A stretch of 22,716 nucleotides of DNA from a virus, in the IMG/VR virus record IMGVR_UViG_3300030331_004518, positions 366 through 23,081 of that record, one strand, 5' to 3'. Positions 1 to 5,922 of this stretch are shown piece after piece (position 1 is the first letter of the stretch; each line of letters opens with the position of its first letter). Made by a program: the position numbers and the translations under genes. The notes under the pieces were generated by a model, which was given only the letters and a program-made list of their open reading frames with translations, was not told the origin of the DNA and did not search any database.

Positions 1-283
1 CATATCCACCATTATTATCAGGTACACTTTCGTTGTACTTTACCTGACCAGGAAATCTACCACGACCTTCTGATGTTACCTTAGCATTATAAAAATTGTT
101 AGCTGATTTCATTATCTTATCGATATCAGCAAGAGTTTTCTTTTCCTTAGCACCTTCTCCAACACCGGAAAATTTAGGTGCAGCAGTGGTAGCAAGTGTG
201 GCCATCATAGCAGTTGTTACTGCAAATTCAGCGAGTGACTGACCACTACGACCTTTAAAGTATTTTTTTATTGATTTGAACAT
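1..283 (-). CDS. Type IV pilin / pseudopilin-like protein (C-terminus cut by window edge)
   Basis: The gene starts with ATG at 283 and runs off the window; 94 codons are visible. AGGAGAG lies 7 bases before the start. A basic 14-residue leader ends in Gly, followed by QSLAEFAV and a hydrophobic stretch. Counting from the residue after Gly14, Glu is at +5 and Pro at +22, the two hallmark positions of type IV pilins and type II secretion pseudopilins cut by prepilin peptidase. The part after the helix (TLADIDKIMKSANNFYNAK, then RGRFPGQ) resembles the region of GspG-type pseudopilins where an alpha helix leads to a short Gly-Arg-Tyr/Phe-Pro turn. The protein would be inserted in the inner membrane and could be processed and assembled by host machinery. 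It is separated from the cassette upstream by a terminator, so it is probably its own transcription unit. A pilin-like gene beside phage tail genes is odd; it could be a phage cargo gene or mark the start of a host-like segment. Confidence 0.75.
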   Translation of the reverse strand, partial: MFKSIKKYFKGRSGQSLAEFAVTTAMMATLATTAAPKFSGVGEGAKEKKTLADIDKIMKSANNFYNAKVTSEGRGRFPGQVKYNESVPDNNGGY

Positions 284-307
284 TTCAGCTCTCCTATATG
301 TTGTTGT

Positions 308-315
308 TACTTATA
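308..315 (-). promoter_or_regulatory. Candidate late-promoter-like box before the pilin-like gene
   Basis: The minus strand reads TATAAGTA, one base from the T4 late promoter consensus TATAAATA. It sits 24 bases before the ATG at 283, a similar distance to the exact match upstream of the gene starting at 6612. No convincing -35 element is seen. In such an AT-rich gap the match could be chance. Confidence 0.35.
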
Positions 316-317
316 TA

Positions 318-332
318 GTACAATAACTGTAC
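318..332. repeat. Short inverted repeat GTACA-N5-TGTAC
   Basis: Two 5-bp arms (318-322 and 328-332) are perfect inverted repeats with a 5-base spacer. They lie just upstream of the late-promoter-like box of the pilin-like gene. The layout would suit an operator, but the arms are short and no binding protein is identified. Confidence 0.25.
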
Positions 333-400
333 CAAAGTGTTTGTTTTTGCCAATTTTTTTATTTTTTTTTGTAATGTTGATATTATTGAATTTAGAGTAT

Positions 401-431
401 AAATAAAAAACCCCATTTAAAAATGAGGTTT
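401..431 (-). terminator. Rho-independent terminator of the envelope cassette
   Basis: On the minus strand a 10-bp stem (422-431 with 408-417) closes a 4-base loop and is followed by TTTTTTATTT. One stem pair is G-T on the minus-strand transcript but would be a C-A mismatch on the plus strand, which supports termination of minus-strand transcription. It lies 30 bases after the stop codon of the last cassette gene. The gap from 284 to 460 holds only this terminator, two small inverted repeats and a possible promoter. Confidence 0.8.
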
Positions 432-440
432 TCAAAATGT

Positions 441-460
441 TACACTTGTTACAAAGTGTA
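441..460. repeat. Hairpin directly after the last cassette stop codon
   Basis: TACACTT (441-447) and AAGTGTA (454-460) form a perfect 7-bp stem around a 6-base loop. It begins at the very next base after the TGA at 461-463. No T tract follows directly, so alone it is not a terminator. It may stabilise the 3' end of the transcript or assist the terminator 10 bases further on. Confidence 0.5.
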
Positions 461-727
461 TCAATAAATTACAAACGGTAATTTACTTGTAACAAAATCC
501 CAACAAATAATACCAACAAATGCTACAACACCACCCAACACAGTAGCAAAGGCATCAGGATTACTCCAACCACTTGATGAATTGTATTTATCATATATTT
601 CTTTACCAAATGCTAGTATACTCAACACTATCCACGACTCTGTTATAGCAAATCCAGCAGCACCTGCCATAAAATGTAAAAACTTATCCACACCCCATTG
701 TAACATAAAATCATTAAATTTACTCAT
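461..727 (-). CDS. Small membrane protein, YfiM/DUF2279-like; possible holin
   Basis: This is an 88-residue protein. The ATG at 727 is chosen because it overlaps the previous stop (TGATG) and has AGGAG at a 7-8 base distance; a TTG one codon earlier would leave a shorter spacing. Motifs in order are DKFLHFMAG (14-22), a first hydrophobic segment, GKEIYDKY (41-48), then a DAFATVLGG segment (58-66) leading into a second hydrophobic helix. The DK-x2-H-x2-AG, G-K-E and acidic-x2-A-x3-G pattern is that of small YfiM/DUF2279 and VanZ-like membrane proteins. It is the last gene before the terminator. A similar pattern occurs in the 96-residue protein starting at 3993. Size and two membrane spans would suit a holin or a membrane-perturbing lysis accessory, but no endolysin is in view, so the role is an inference. 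Confidence 0.75.
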   Translation of the reverse strand: MSKFNDFMLQWGVDKFLHFMAGAAGFAITESWIVLSILAFGKEIYDKYNSSSGWSNPDAFATVLGGVVAFVGIICWDFVTSKLPFVIY

Positions 728-1290
728 CAATAATCTCCTTGATAAAATGTAGCTTCCGGATCTGTTCCGATTTCTATATTCTCAAAAATTAGTAACCCAA
801 TTTGCATTTCATTTCTATATGGATTAAAAAACTTACCATTAGCCATTCCTGAAATTTTATTATCATCATTTACATATATTTCTGATTGTGCGAATTCTGT
901 ATAGTCTAAGCTACCAATAATCTCCATGTTCATCGTTTGTTCTCTTGTGTGAGCCAATGTATCCGTTGGTCCATAGTTCAGATACAAACCCGCATCGATT
1001 AACGCTTTATTATCCTCACCATCTTCATCATACCATATACCAGCGTAGTGTTCTAACTCTGGTAAAACTCTACCTATTTCTCTTTGTAAATGAAGAACAA
1101 ATAGTTTTTTGATTTTGCCATCATCACCTACTTTTTTCTCACCATAAGTATTTATTTGTTTATAATAAGTGTACGGATTTATGTAGTCACCATTTACCCA
1201 TAACTGCATAGATGGTTCTGAGGACTCCTCTCTGTAATCTTCACAACTGAGTGAAAATAGTAAAAAAGAAAGTAAAAGTAGTTTTTTCAT
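727..1290 (-). CDS. Predicted lipoprotein of unknown function
   Basis: This is a 187-residue protein beginning MKKLLLLSFLLFSLSC. It is a short basic start and hydrophobic stretch ending in a lipobox-like SLSC, so Cys16 is the likely lipidated residue. The mature protein starts EDYREE, an acidic-rich segment; in Bacteroidota, charged residues just after the Cys can act as a surface export signal, though the exact motif is not matched here. The rest looks like a mixed beta domain with many Tyr, Asp and Asn residues, and I recognise no family. AGGAGA precedes the ATG, and the stop overlaps the next start. In a phage late operon a lipoprotein could serve as an outer-membrane spanin subunit or block superinfection. 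It is longer than typical o-spanins, so neither role is secure. Confidence 0.75.
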   Translation of the reverse strand: MKKLLLLSFLLFSLSCEDYREESSEPSMQLWVNGDYINPYTYYKQINTYGEKKVGDDGKIKKLFVLHLQREIGRVLPELEHYAGIWYDEDGEDNKALIDAGLYLNYGPTDTLAHTREQTMNMEIIGSLDYTEFAQSEIYVNDDNKISGMANGKFFNPYRNEMQIGLLIFENIEIGTDPEATFYQGDY

Positions 1291-1299
1291 TTTGTTCTC

Positions 1300-1674
1300 C
1301 TAAAATACATCTTCTGATAAAATATCATCTATAGCACCTTTTATATCTTTATTACTGATATCAAGTTCACCATCCATATCAGCCTTCCAAGTTTCTTTCT
1401 TAGAACCATCATAGAATAATGCCATTGATGGAAAGTTTCTAAATCTTAATTTTTTTACAACCTTCGGAGCATCTTCACTCTTGACTCTAATTATTTTACA
1501 ATCTTGATATCCACTAACACCCTTCAGTATCTTTTCATCGACATCTTGTTCTTGCCATTCAGATGAAAAGATAGCAACTACTATTCCGCCATTGATTTCT
1601 GATTTGAAGTTCTTGTCATTTACTTGTGAAAATGTAACAGACAGAAATAGTAATAATGTTAATATGTTTCTCAT
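1300..1674 (-). CDS. Secreted thioredoxin-fold protein lacking the CxxC site
   Basis: This is a 124-residue protein. Residues 1-16 form a signal peptide (MRNILTLLLFLSVTFS, cut before Gln17), so it acts outside the cytoplasm. The mature part follows the thioredoxin plan: a beta strand IVVAIFSS (31-38), then EWQEQ where WCxxC would stand, a central strand KIIRVKSED, and RFRNFPSMALFYDG (77-90), which matches the cis-Pro strand (Pro82) before the last beta hairpin. The catalytic cysteines are absent and Cys59 is the only Cys in the mature protein. It therefore cannot do ordinary dithiol exchange and is more likely a binding or chaperone-like module. It has AGGAG before its ATG and lies 9 bases from the genes on each side in the envelope cassette. 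The fold call is by eye. Confidence 0.7.
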   Translation of the reverse strand: MRNILTLLLFLSVTFSQVNDKNFKSEINGGIVVAIFSSEWQEQDVDEKILKGVSGYQDCKIIRVKSEDAPKVVKKLRFRNFPSMALFYDGSKKETWKADMDGELDISNKDIKGAIDDILSEDVF

Positions 1675-1683
1675 AACAGACTC

Positions 1684-2325
1684 CTATTTATCCCTTTTCC
1701 TTCGTTCAAGGTCTTTGATATCTTTTTGTAATTCTTTGATGAGTTCTTCATACTCATCTAGTGCGTCATATACAGCATCCATATCTTCTTGTAGACCTCC
1801 AACTTGGTTCTTATATTGTTCATATGACCGTGGCCAATTATGACCATCAGGTTTGGATGGGTATTCATCCGTAAAAATTTTTTCTATATCTATTTTAGGT
1901 AATTCTTTTGCTTCTTCAATTTCACCTTGTAGAGTATACCACATACCAATCAATGAAGCTAGACCAGTTCCAGCTGCTATCATTGTTTGTACAGATAATG
2001 TGAATTTAGTATCTAATACTTTATCTTCACTTATTTCTATAGGTTCTTTTTTCTTTGATTTTGATTTTTCTTTAGGTTTTTCTTTTATTGGCGTGGGTTC
2101 AACATGTATCTTTTCTGACTTTTCTTCGTGTTTCTCCGTGTCTGAATCGTGGTTTAATAATGCGTTAGTGATGTCATCAAAATCGCAAAAACCTTGGTCT
2201 ACAAGTATTTCACCAATAGTACGTTTGTCTCCTTTTACCTGAACTTGTAAGGCTTTGTTGAGTTGTCTTTTAGTGATGATATCCTCATCACACAACAACT
2301 TACCGATTTTGATGTCACCATTCAT
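1684..2325 (-). CDS. MshEN-like domain fused to membrane segment and coiled coil
   Basis: This is a 213-residue protein. Residues 4-58 carry two tandem half-motifs, IGKLLCDEDIITKRQLNKAL and IGEILVDQGFCDFDDITNAL, the pattern of the MshEN/T2SSE N-terminal domain found on type IV pilus and type II secretion ATPases; some members bind cyclic di-GMP. The usual Gly of the first half is Asp here. A highly charged Lys/Glu/Pro linker (60-105) follows, then one membrane segment (about 108-132, rich in small residues), then an acidic-basic coiled coil (about 170-212). No ATPase domain is present. The ATG directly follows the stop of the 16-residue Cys-rich peptide and has only a weak ribosome binding site, so translation is probably coupled. 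The membrane plus coiled-coil half resembles an inner-membrane spanin or a phage membrane anchor; the N-terminal fusion is unusual. Confidence 0.75.
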   Translation of the reverse strand: MNGDIKIGKLLCDEDIITKRQLNKALQVQVKGDKRTIGEILVDQGFCDFDDITNALLNHDSDTEKHEEKSEKIHVEPTPIKEKPKEKSKSKKKEPIEISEDKVLDTKFTLSVQTMIAAGTGLASLIGMWYTLQGEIEEAKELPKIDIEKIFTDEYPSKPDGHNWPRSYEQYKNQVGGLQEDMDAVYDALDEYEELIKELQKDIKDLERRKRDK

Positions 2326-2376
2326 TTATTTTTTTCCACAATTACAATTATAATCACATCCACAACAGTCACACAT
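2326..2376 (-). CDS. 16-residue cysteine-rich peptide
   Basis: The frame encodes MCDCCGCDYNCNCGKK, then TAA. Six of 16 residues are Cys (positions 2, 4, 5, 7, 11, 13). AGGAGA sits 5 bases before the ATG and overlaps the TAG of the preceding gene, while the TAA directly abuts the ATG of the next gene at 2325. This tight fit, and the lack of a good ribosome binding site for the next gene, supports real translation. Closely spaced Cys pairs could bind a metal such as zinc or an iron-sulfur cluster, or the peptide may serve mainly as a leader that couples translation. I know of no family. Confidence 0.6.
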   Translation of the reverse strand: MCDCCGCDYNCNCGKK

Positions 2377-2385
2377 AGTTATCTC

Positions 2386-3681
2386 CTAGTTTAAGAATTG
2401 ATAATTAAGACCAAATTTAATATCATATGCTGGTCTTTCCCAATAATACAGATAACGACCTTCGGTGAATACACCTAAGTTTTCTTTTATTTTTACACCT
2501 AATATAGCACCAATATCATAATCATTCCAATCGTGCCACATTGAATTCATATACATAAAATCACTTGCTTCACCACCCTCTTCCAAATGAGTTTGATAAT
2601 GAGCAGCATTATGATATGCGTGTTTTGAATGACCATAGTGATAAGGTAGCCAATTACCCCAAGCATGTAACCACCACTTTTCATCATAGTGATACCAATC
2701 AACACCTAAAACTAAAGATGTTTCACTTTGATATCCTAAATCTTTTTTAACACCACCTATGTAATTTTCTAACATTTTTGGAAAGTGGTAAATAAAATAT
2801 TCTCTATCTGTATAAGCAAATATTCTACCTTCTTCATCTCTCCACAACCAATCGTGTCCCCAATACTCTCCACCTTCATTCCAAAAAGGACCAGAACCTT
2901 CCACCTCTCTGATTTCACCTGTTACAGGATCAACCTCGTATAGTGTTCTCTTCTCCCAACCAGTGGGTGAGTTCGGGTCAATCATAGTTGAGTCATACCA
3001 CATATTGTCATCTATACCAAAAGCATCTTCAGCAAAGTTCCACCATTGACCTTTATACCAAGTAGTATCTAATACCATAGCATCAAATCCATACACAGGA
3101 TGTTGTCTGTGTTTTAGACCAACAGAGAAATGTAGTTTGTTTCCTAATGCTTCTGGTGTTAGATGTAATCTAATGTCACCTTGTCCATAAGCAATATCTT
3201 CAAGACCTAATTCAGTCCATCCAACTTTTGCCATAACAAAGTCACCAATATATCTCAACCAATATTCTTGGTTTAAATATTCATTACCCCATTGTCTACC
3301 TTCTGAAAATTTTATTAAGTATTCCCAACCCTTAACAGGACCAAATGTAGCACTTTCGTTAGCATTTTGTTCTGAGCCATCATACCAAACACCACCTTTT
3401 CCCGCAGACTTTACACCTCTTTTAGCTTCGTACTGAAATCTACCAATCTTACGAAGTCCAAATGAGGTTTGAAAATCAGGTTTTAATTCTCTTTCAGTTC
3501 GTTCTACTTGCAACACACCAGTTGATAGACCACCAACAATGGCAAATCTATCATCTTGATAGCGAGGAGCATTTAAACTAAAACTTGAATAAGCTGTGGA
3601 ATACTTAAAAAAGTTAGTAAAAAAGTTCTGACTAAACAAAGATGAGGATAGCAGTATCCCTAATATAATTTTCTTTAACAT
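2386..3681 (-). CDS. Secreted outer-membrane beta-barrel-like protein
   Basis: This is a 431-residue protein. Residues 1-17 (MLKKIILGILLSSSLFS) are a signal peptide cut before Gln18. The mature part is rich in Trp, Tyr and His with alternating polar-hydrophobic strands such as YEFKT-like and WLHAWGNWLPYHYG segments, Gly-rich turns, and a closing strand YDIKFGLNYQF near the C-terminus. That is what an outer-membrane barrel looks like, although the last residues are LN after the aromatic Phe. Its early part (FFTNFFKYSTAYSSFS, then SFGLRKIGRF) gives me an unverified impression of proteins seen in marine phage metagenomes. AGGAG precedes the ATG. It follows a small membrane protein and precedes the Cys-rich peptide. 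The role is unknown; a phage-made barrel could hide receptors, alter the outer membrane at lysis, or be carried in the virion. Confidence 0.75.
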   Translation of the reverse strand: MLKKIILGILLSSSLFSQNFFTNFFKYSTAYSSFSLNAPRYQDDRFAIVGGLSTGVLQVERTERELKPDFQTSFGLRKIGRFQYEAKRGVKSAGKGGVWYDGSEQNANESATFGPVKGWEYLIKFSEGRQWGNEYLNQEYWLRYIGDFVMAKVGWTELGLEDIAYGQGDIRLHLTPEALGNKLHFSVGLKHRQHPVYGFDAMVLDTTWYKGQWWNFAEDAFGIDDNMWYDSTMIDPNSPTGWEKRTLYEVDPVTGEIREVEGSGPFWNEGGEYWGHDWLWRDEEGRIFAYTDREYFIYHFPKMLENYIGGVKKDLGYQSETSLVLGVDWYHYDEKWWLHAWGNWLPYHYGHSKHAYHNAAHYQTHLEEGGEASDFMYMNSMWHDWNDYDIGAILGVKIKENLGVFTEGRYLYYWERPAYDIKFGLNYQFLN

Positions 3682-3702
3682 CTGTTTTCTCCTAAGTTAA
3701 TT

Positions 3703-3993
3703 TTAAAGAACCATCCACCACGCTGCACCAACTTCGACTATGATGTCGGCTGCAGTGTTCCAAGCCCATTTCTTTTTACTACCATAGACTCTCCAATCCT
3801 CTATGATATATTCAAATATTTCCCAAGCAATTCCAATGATTAGTACCCAAAGAACTGCCCATAAATCGGATGAACCCAACCATTGAGCTATTTTTGCAAT
3901 AGCCAAACCGGCTGCTATATGATAAGATGTCCAATGGTCAAGTTGACCAGTTGATAGTTGCCAGTTTACAAATTTTGATATTGGACTTTCCAT
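3703..3993 (-). CDS. Small membrane protein, VanZ/YfiM-like; possible holin
   Basis: This is a 96-residue protein. Motifs are LDHWTSYHIAAGLAIAK (18-34), a hydrophobic helix with GIAWEIFEYIIED (54-66), a short basic loop GSKKK, and NTAADIIVEVGAAWW (79-93). The His-x2-AG, Gly-x3-Glu and Ala-Asp pattern matches the 88-residue protein at 461-727, so the two are probably distant relatives of one small membrane family. The ATG has AGGAG 7 bases upstream. It is the first gene of the envelope cassette, directly after the last virion protein gene. Its place right behind structural genes and its size would suit a holin. No signal peptide is apparent; the N-terminus is short and would be cytoplasmic or an amphipathic lead-in. 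Confidence 0.75.
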   Translation of the reverse strand: MESPISKFVNWQLSTGQLDHWTSYHIAAGLAIAKIAQWLGSSDLWAVLWVLIIGIAWEIFEYIIEDWRVYGSKKKWAWNTAADIIVEVGAAWWMVL

Positions 3994-4025
3994 TATATTT
4001 CTCCTATAAGTTACACTAATAAGTA

Positions 4026-4838
4026 TTAGTAATCCATTCTTAATAAAAATTTCATTGGTATCTTTTGACTTTTAGGTATTGCTTTAGAAAGTTTAGCATA
4101 ACCCACCAAACTGTTTTGGTCATCATACAATCCTACTTCTGTTATATAAGTTGGAAAATTACTACTTGTTAAATTATCTTTTAATTGCCCTAATCCATTA
4201 CTATGAAACACCGTAGCATTAGTTGTGTCATTCAACTCATCTGGTTGAGCATCACAAGTCCATTCATATGTATTTATTACAGCTGTACCCTTGTATGTAA
4301 TTGTATAGTCACCACTTGTTACATCTGTATAATTTTGTGAGCCATCAAATGAAGCTGTTTCTGTGATGGCAAAAGCACCAACATTATAAAAAATATTTCC
4401 TACATAGTTGTCGGATGATGATAGTGCTGACACCGATTGTGAAAATGTAGCATTTGTAGAATAAAGATTTCCATTACTATCGTCTACTATGATAGCATTT
4501 GTAGTAGTGTCAATTAACTGAAAACTACCTCTTTTTATTTCTACATCAAATTTATTTTGTGGTATAAAAACAATTGAACCAGTATCATAAAACTTTGTTA
4601 AAAAGGTGTCATAACCAGAACCATCGTTTCCTATATTAAACCCTTTACCATAGCTATCAACGGTAGAACCACTAAGATAAAAATTTATACGAGCAAAGTC
4701 ATAATAACTTTTAGATACTTCGTTTGATGAGTTGTTTAAAAACTGATGTCGTGTGACATCTGCCTGAGTTAAAGTAAATGACTTATGTGCCTTGTACTCG
4801 TAAGTATTCTGATTTTCAGGTGTGAATTGTTTAAGCAT
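4026..4838 (-). CDS. Marine-phage virion protein with GNIFY and GLY(D/N) modules
   Basis: This is a 270-residue protein with no signal peptide. Segments such as VFIPQNKFDVEIKRGSFQL (90-108), DDSNGNLYS (119-127) and VGNIFYNVGAFAIT (146-159) follow a pattern I recognise from structural proteins of marine T4-like phages. The C-terminal 75 residues (Cys195 onward, then PTYITEVGLYDDQNSLVG and an ending FLLRMDY) parallel the C-terminal part of the protein encoded just before it. It is probably a baseplate-distal or fibre component; the exact place in the particle is not known. The ATG at 4838 lies 9 bases after the previous stop and has no good ribosome binding site, so translation by reinitiation is likely. 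It ends just before the envelope cassette. Confidence 0.75.
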   Translation of the reverse strand: MLKQFTPENQNTYEYKAHKSFTLTQADVTRHQFLNNSSNEVSKSYYDFARINFYLSGSTVDSYGKGFNIGNDGSGYDTFLTKFYDTGSIVFIPQNKFDVEIKRGSFQLIDTTTNAIIVDDSNGNLYSTNATFSQSVSALSSSDNYVGNIFYNVGAFAITETASFDGSQNYTDVTSGDYTITYKGTAVINTYEWTCDAQPDELNDTTNATVFHSNGLGQLKDNLTSSNFPTYITEVGLYDDQNSLVGYAKLSKAIPKSQKIPMKFLLRMDY

Positions 4839-4847
4839 CCCATGACA

Positions 4848-5912
4848 TTAGTAAGTCAAGCGAACCTTGACGATTGCTTCAGAACTAAAGTTTTTATTTA
4901 TCGGTGAACTTAATCTACCTACTGCCATAAGTGAGTTTTGATTATCATACAACCCAACTTCACTAATAAAAGTTTGAGGATTACTCACCATATCATCATG
5001 TCTGATAGCGTAAGTTGAACCACTCCAAAAAGTTAAGTTTTGAGATAAGTTAAACTCAGTTGCCTTAGCTCTACAAAAGTAATCGTAAATATATTGTTGT
5101 TCTTCCGAACGAAGAGTTGTTGAACCTAATTGTATAGCTTGTGTTAATTTGTGAGCATTGTCAACAGCCTCAGCAACTCTAGTATCTGATGTTAAACCAG
5201 TACCACCTATAGCAGTGGGATGAGAACTTCCACTTTGTATAAATCCAACAGTACCTGGTAAACTTGATGAAAGAGCATTAGCACTAAATACCATTAATCC
5301 AGCATCTGGATAAAAGAATCCGTAGGTTTTAGTGGTGTGAGCAAGCTTAACAGTTCCAGCAGAACCAGATACAATATTATGTCTTGGTCCGAATGGAACA
5401 GATGTCGCATTTACAGTTTTAGAATCATCTGTTAATTCTAAATTCTTACCAACACCAACAGTATTAGAGCCTGAAAGGGTAATTGTCCAAGTACCAGGAT
5501 TTAATCTGTCTTTCATTTGTAGTCTTTCAGCCGCCAAGATATAGACATCATTTTGAGTTACAGCATTAGTACCATCAGTTCCATCAATCATTGACCAGCC
5601 AACATCATCTCTTATATTTTCAGCATTTGGTTCAACAAAATTAAAAAATTGTTTATATATTGCCTGTGTTGTTCCTTCGACAGTTGCTGATTCTTCAGCT
5701 GAACCACTACCACCTTTGTGACCGTAGGTTATACTAAAATGGTCTTTTGAGTTAAATTGTAGATTGTAGTAGTAAGATTTCTGTGTAGCAGATAACGAAG
5801 AGGTTGTTAAATTAGAACCATCAAGTGTTCCAACACCACCATCAAAAAATCCGTTGGTCACAGTAATCTGTGTTGTTATAGTATCTTCTGCTATATTAAA
5901 TGTTTTCATCAT
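4848..5912 (-). CDS. Marine-phage virion protein (RLxDRLxPG family)
   Basis: This is a 354-residue protein. In order: DHFSITYGHKGGSGS (57-71), AIYKQFFNFV (84-93), DVYILAAERLQMKDRLNPGTW (122-142), YGFFYPDAGLMVF (197-209), YDYFCRAKATEFNLSQNLTF (276-295), and FISEVGLYDNQNSLM (315-329) before an ending VRLTY. This ordered set is one I recognise from structural proteins of marine tailed phages, of unassigned role. The C-terminal module is shared with the next gene in the operon, which suggests both fit into the same kind of site or arose by partial duplication. The start has two ATG codons in a row at 5912; AGGAT overlapping the previous stop is the likely ribosome binding site. Confidence 0.75.
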   Translation of the reverse strand: MMKTFNIAEDTITTQITVTNGFFDGGVGTLDGSNLTTSSLSATQKSYYYNLQFNSKDHFSITYGHKGGSGSAEESATVEGTTQAIYKQFFNFVEPNAENIRDDVGWSMIDGTDGTNAVTQNDVYILAAERLQMKDRLNPGTWTITLSGSNTVGVGKNLELTDDSKTVNATSVPFGPRHNIVSGSAGTVKLAHTTKTYGFFYPDAGLMVFSANALSSSLPGTVGFIQSGSSHPTAIGGTGLTSDTRVAEAVDNAHKLTQAIQLGSTTLRSEEQQYIYDYFCRAKATEFNLSQNLTFWSGSTYAIRHDDMVSNPQTFISEVGLYDNQNSLMAVGRLSSPINKNFSSEAIVKVRLTY

Positions 5913-5922
5913 GGTTCAAATC

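Noticed and set aside
398-405. TATAAATA on the plus strand
   Set aside because: No plus-strand gene follows; the bases form the T tract of the minus-strand terminator.
1592-2242. Two plus-strand frames opposite the thioredoxin-like and MshEN-like genes
   Set aside because: They are antisense shadows; the minus-strand genes carry recognisable domains, ribosome binding sites and tight spacing.
4015-4030. Inverted repeat ACTAATA-AG-TATTAGT across a stop codon
   Set aside because: The stem is all but AT-only with one G-C pair, and no T tract follows, so it is neither a convincing terminator nor a clear operator.
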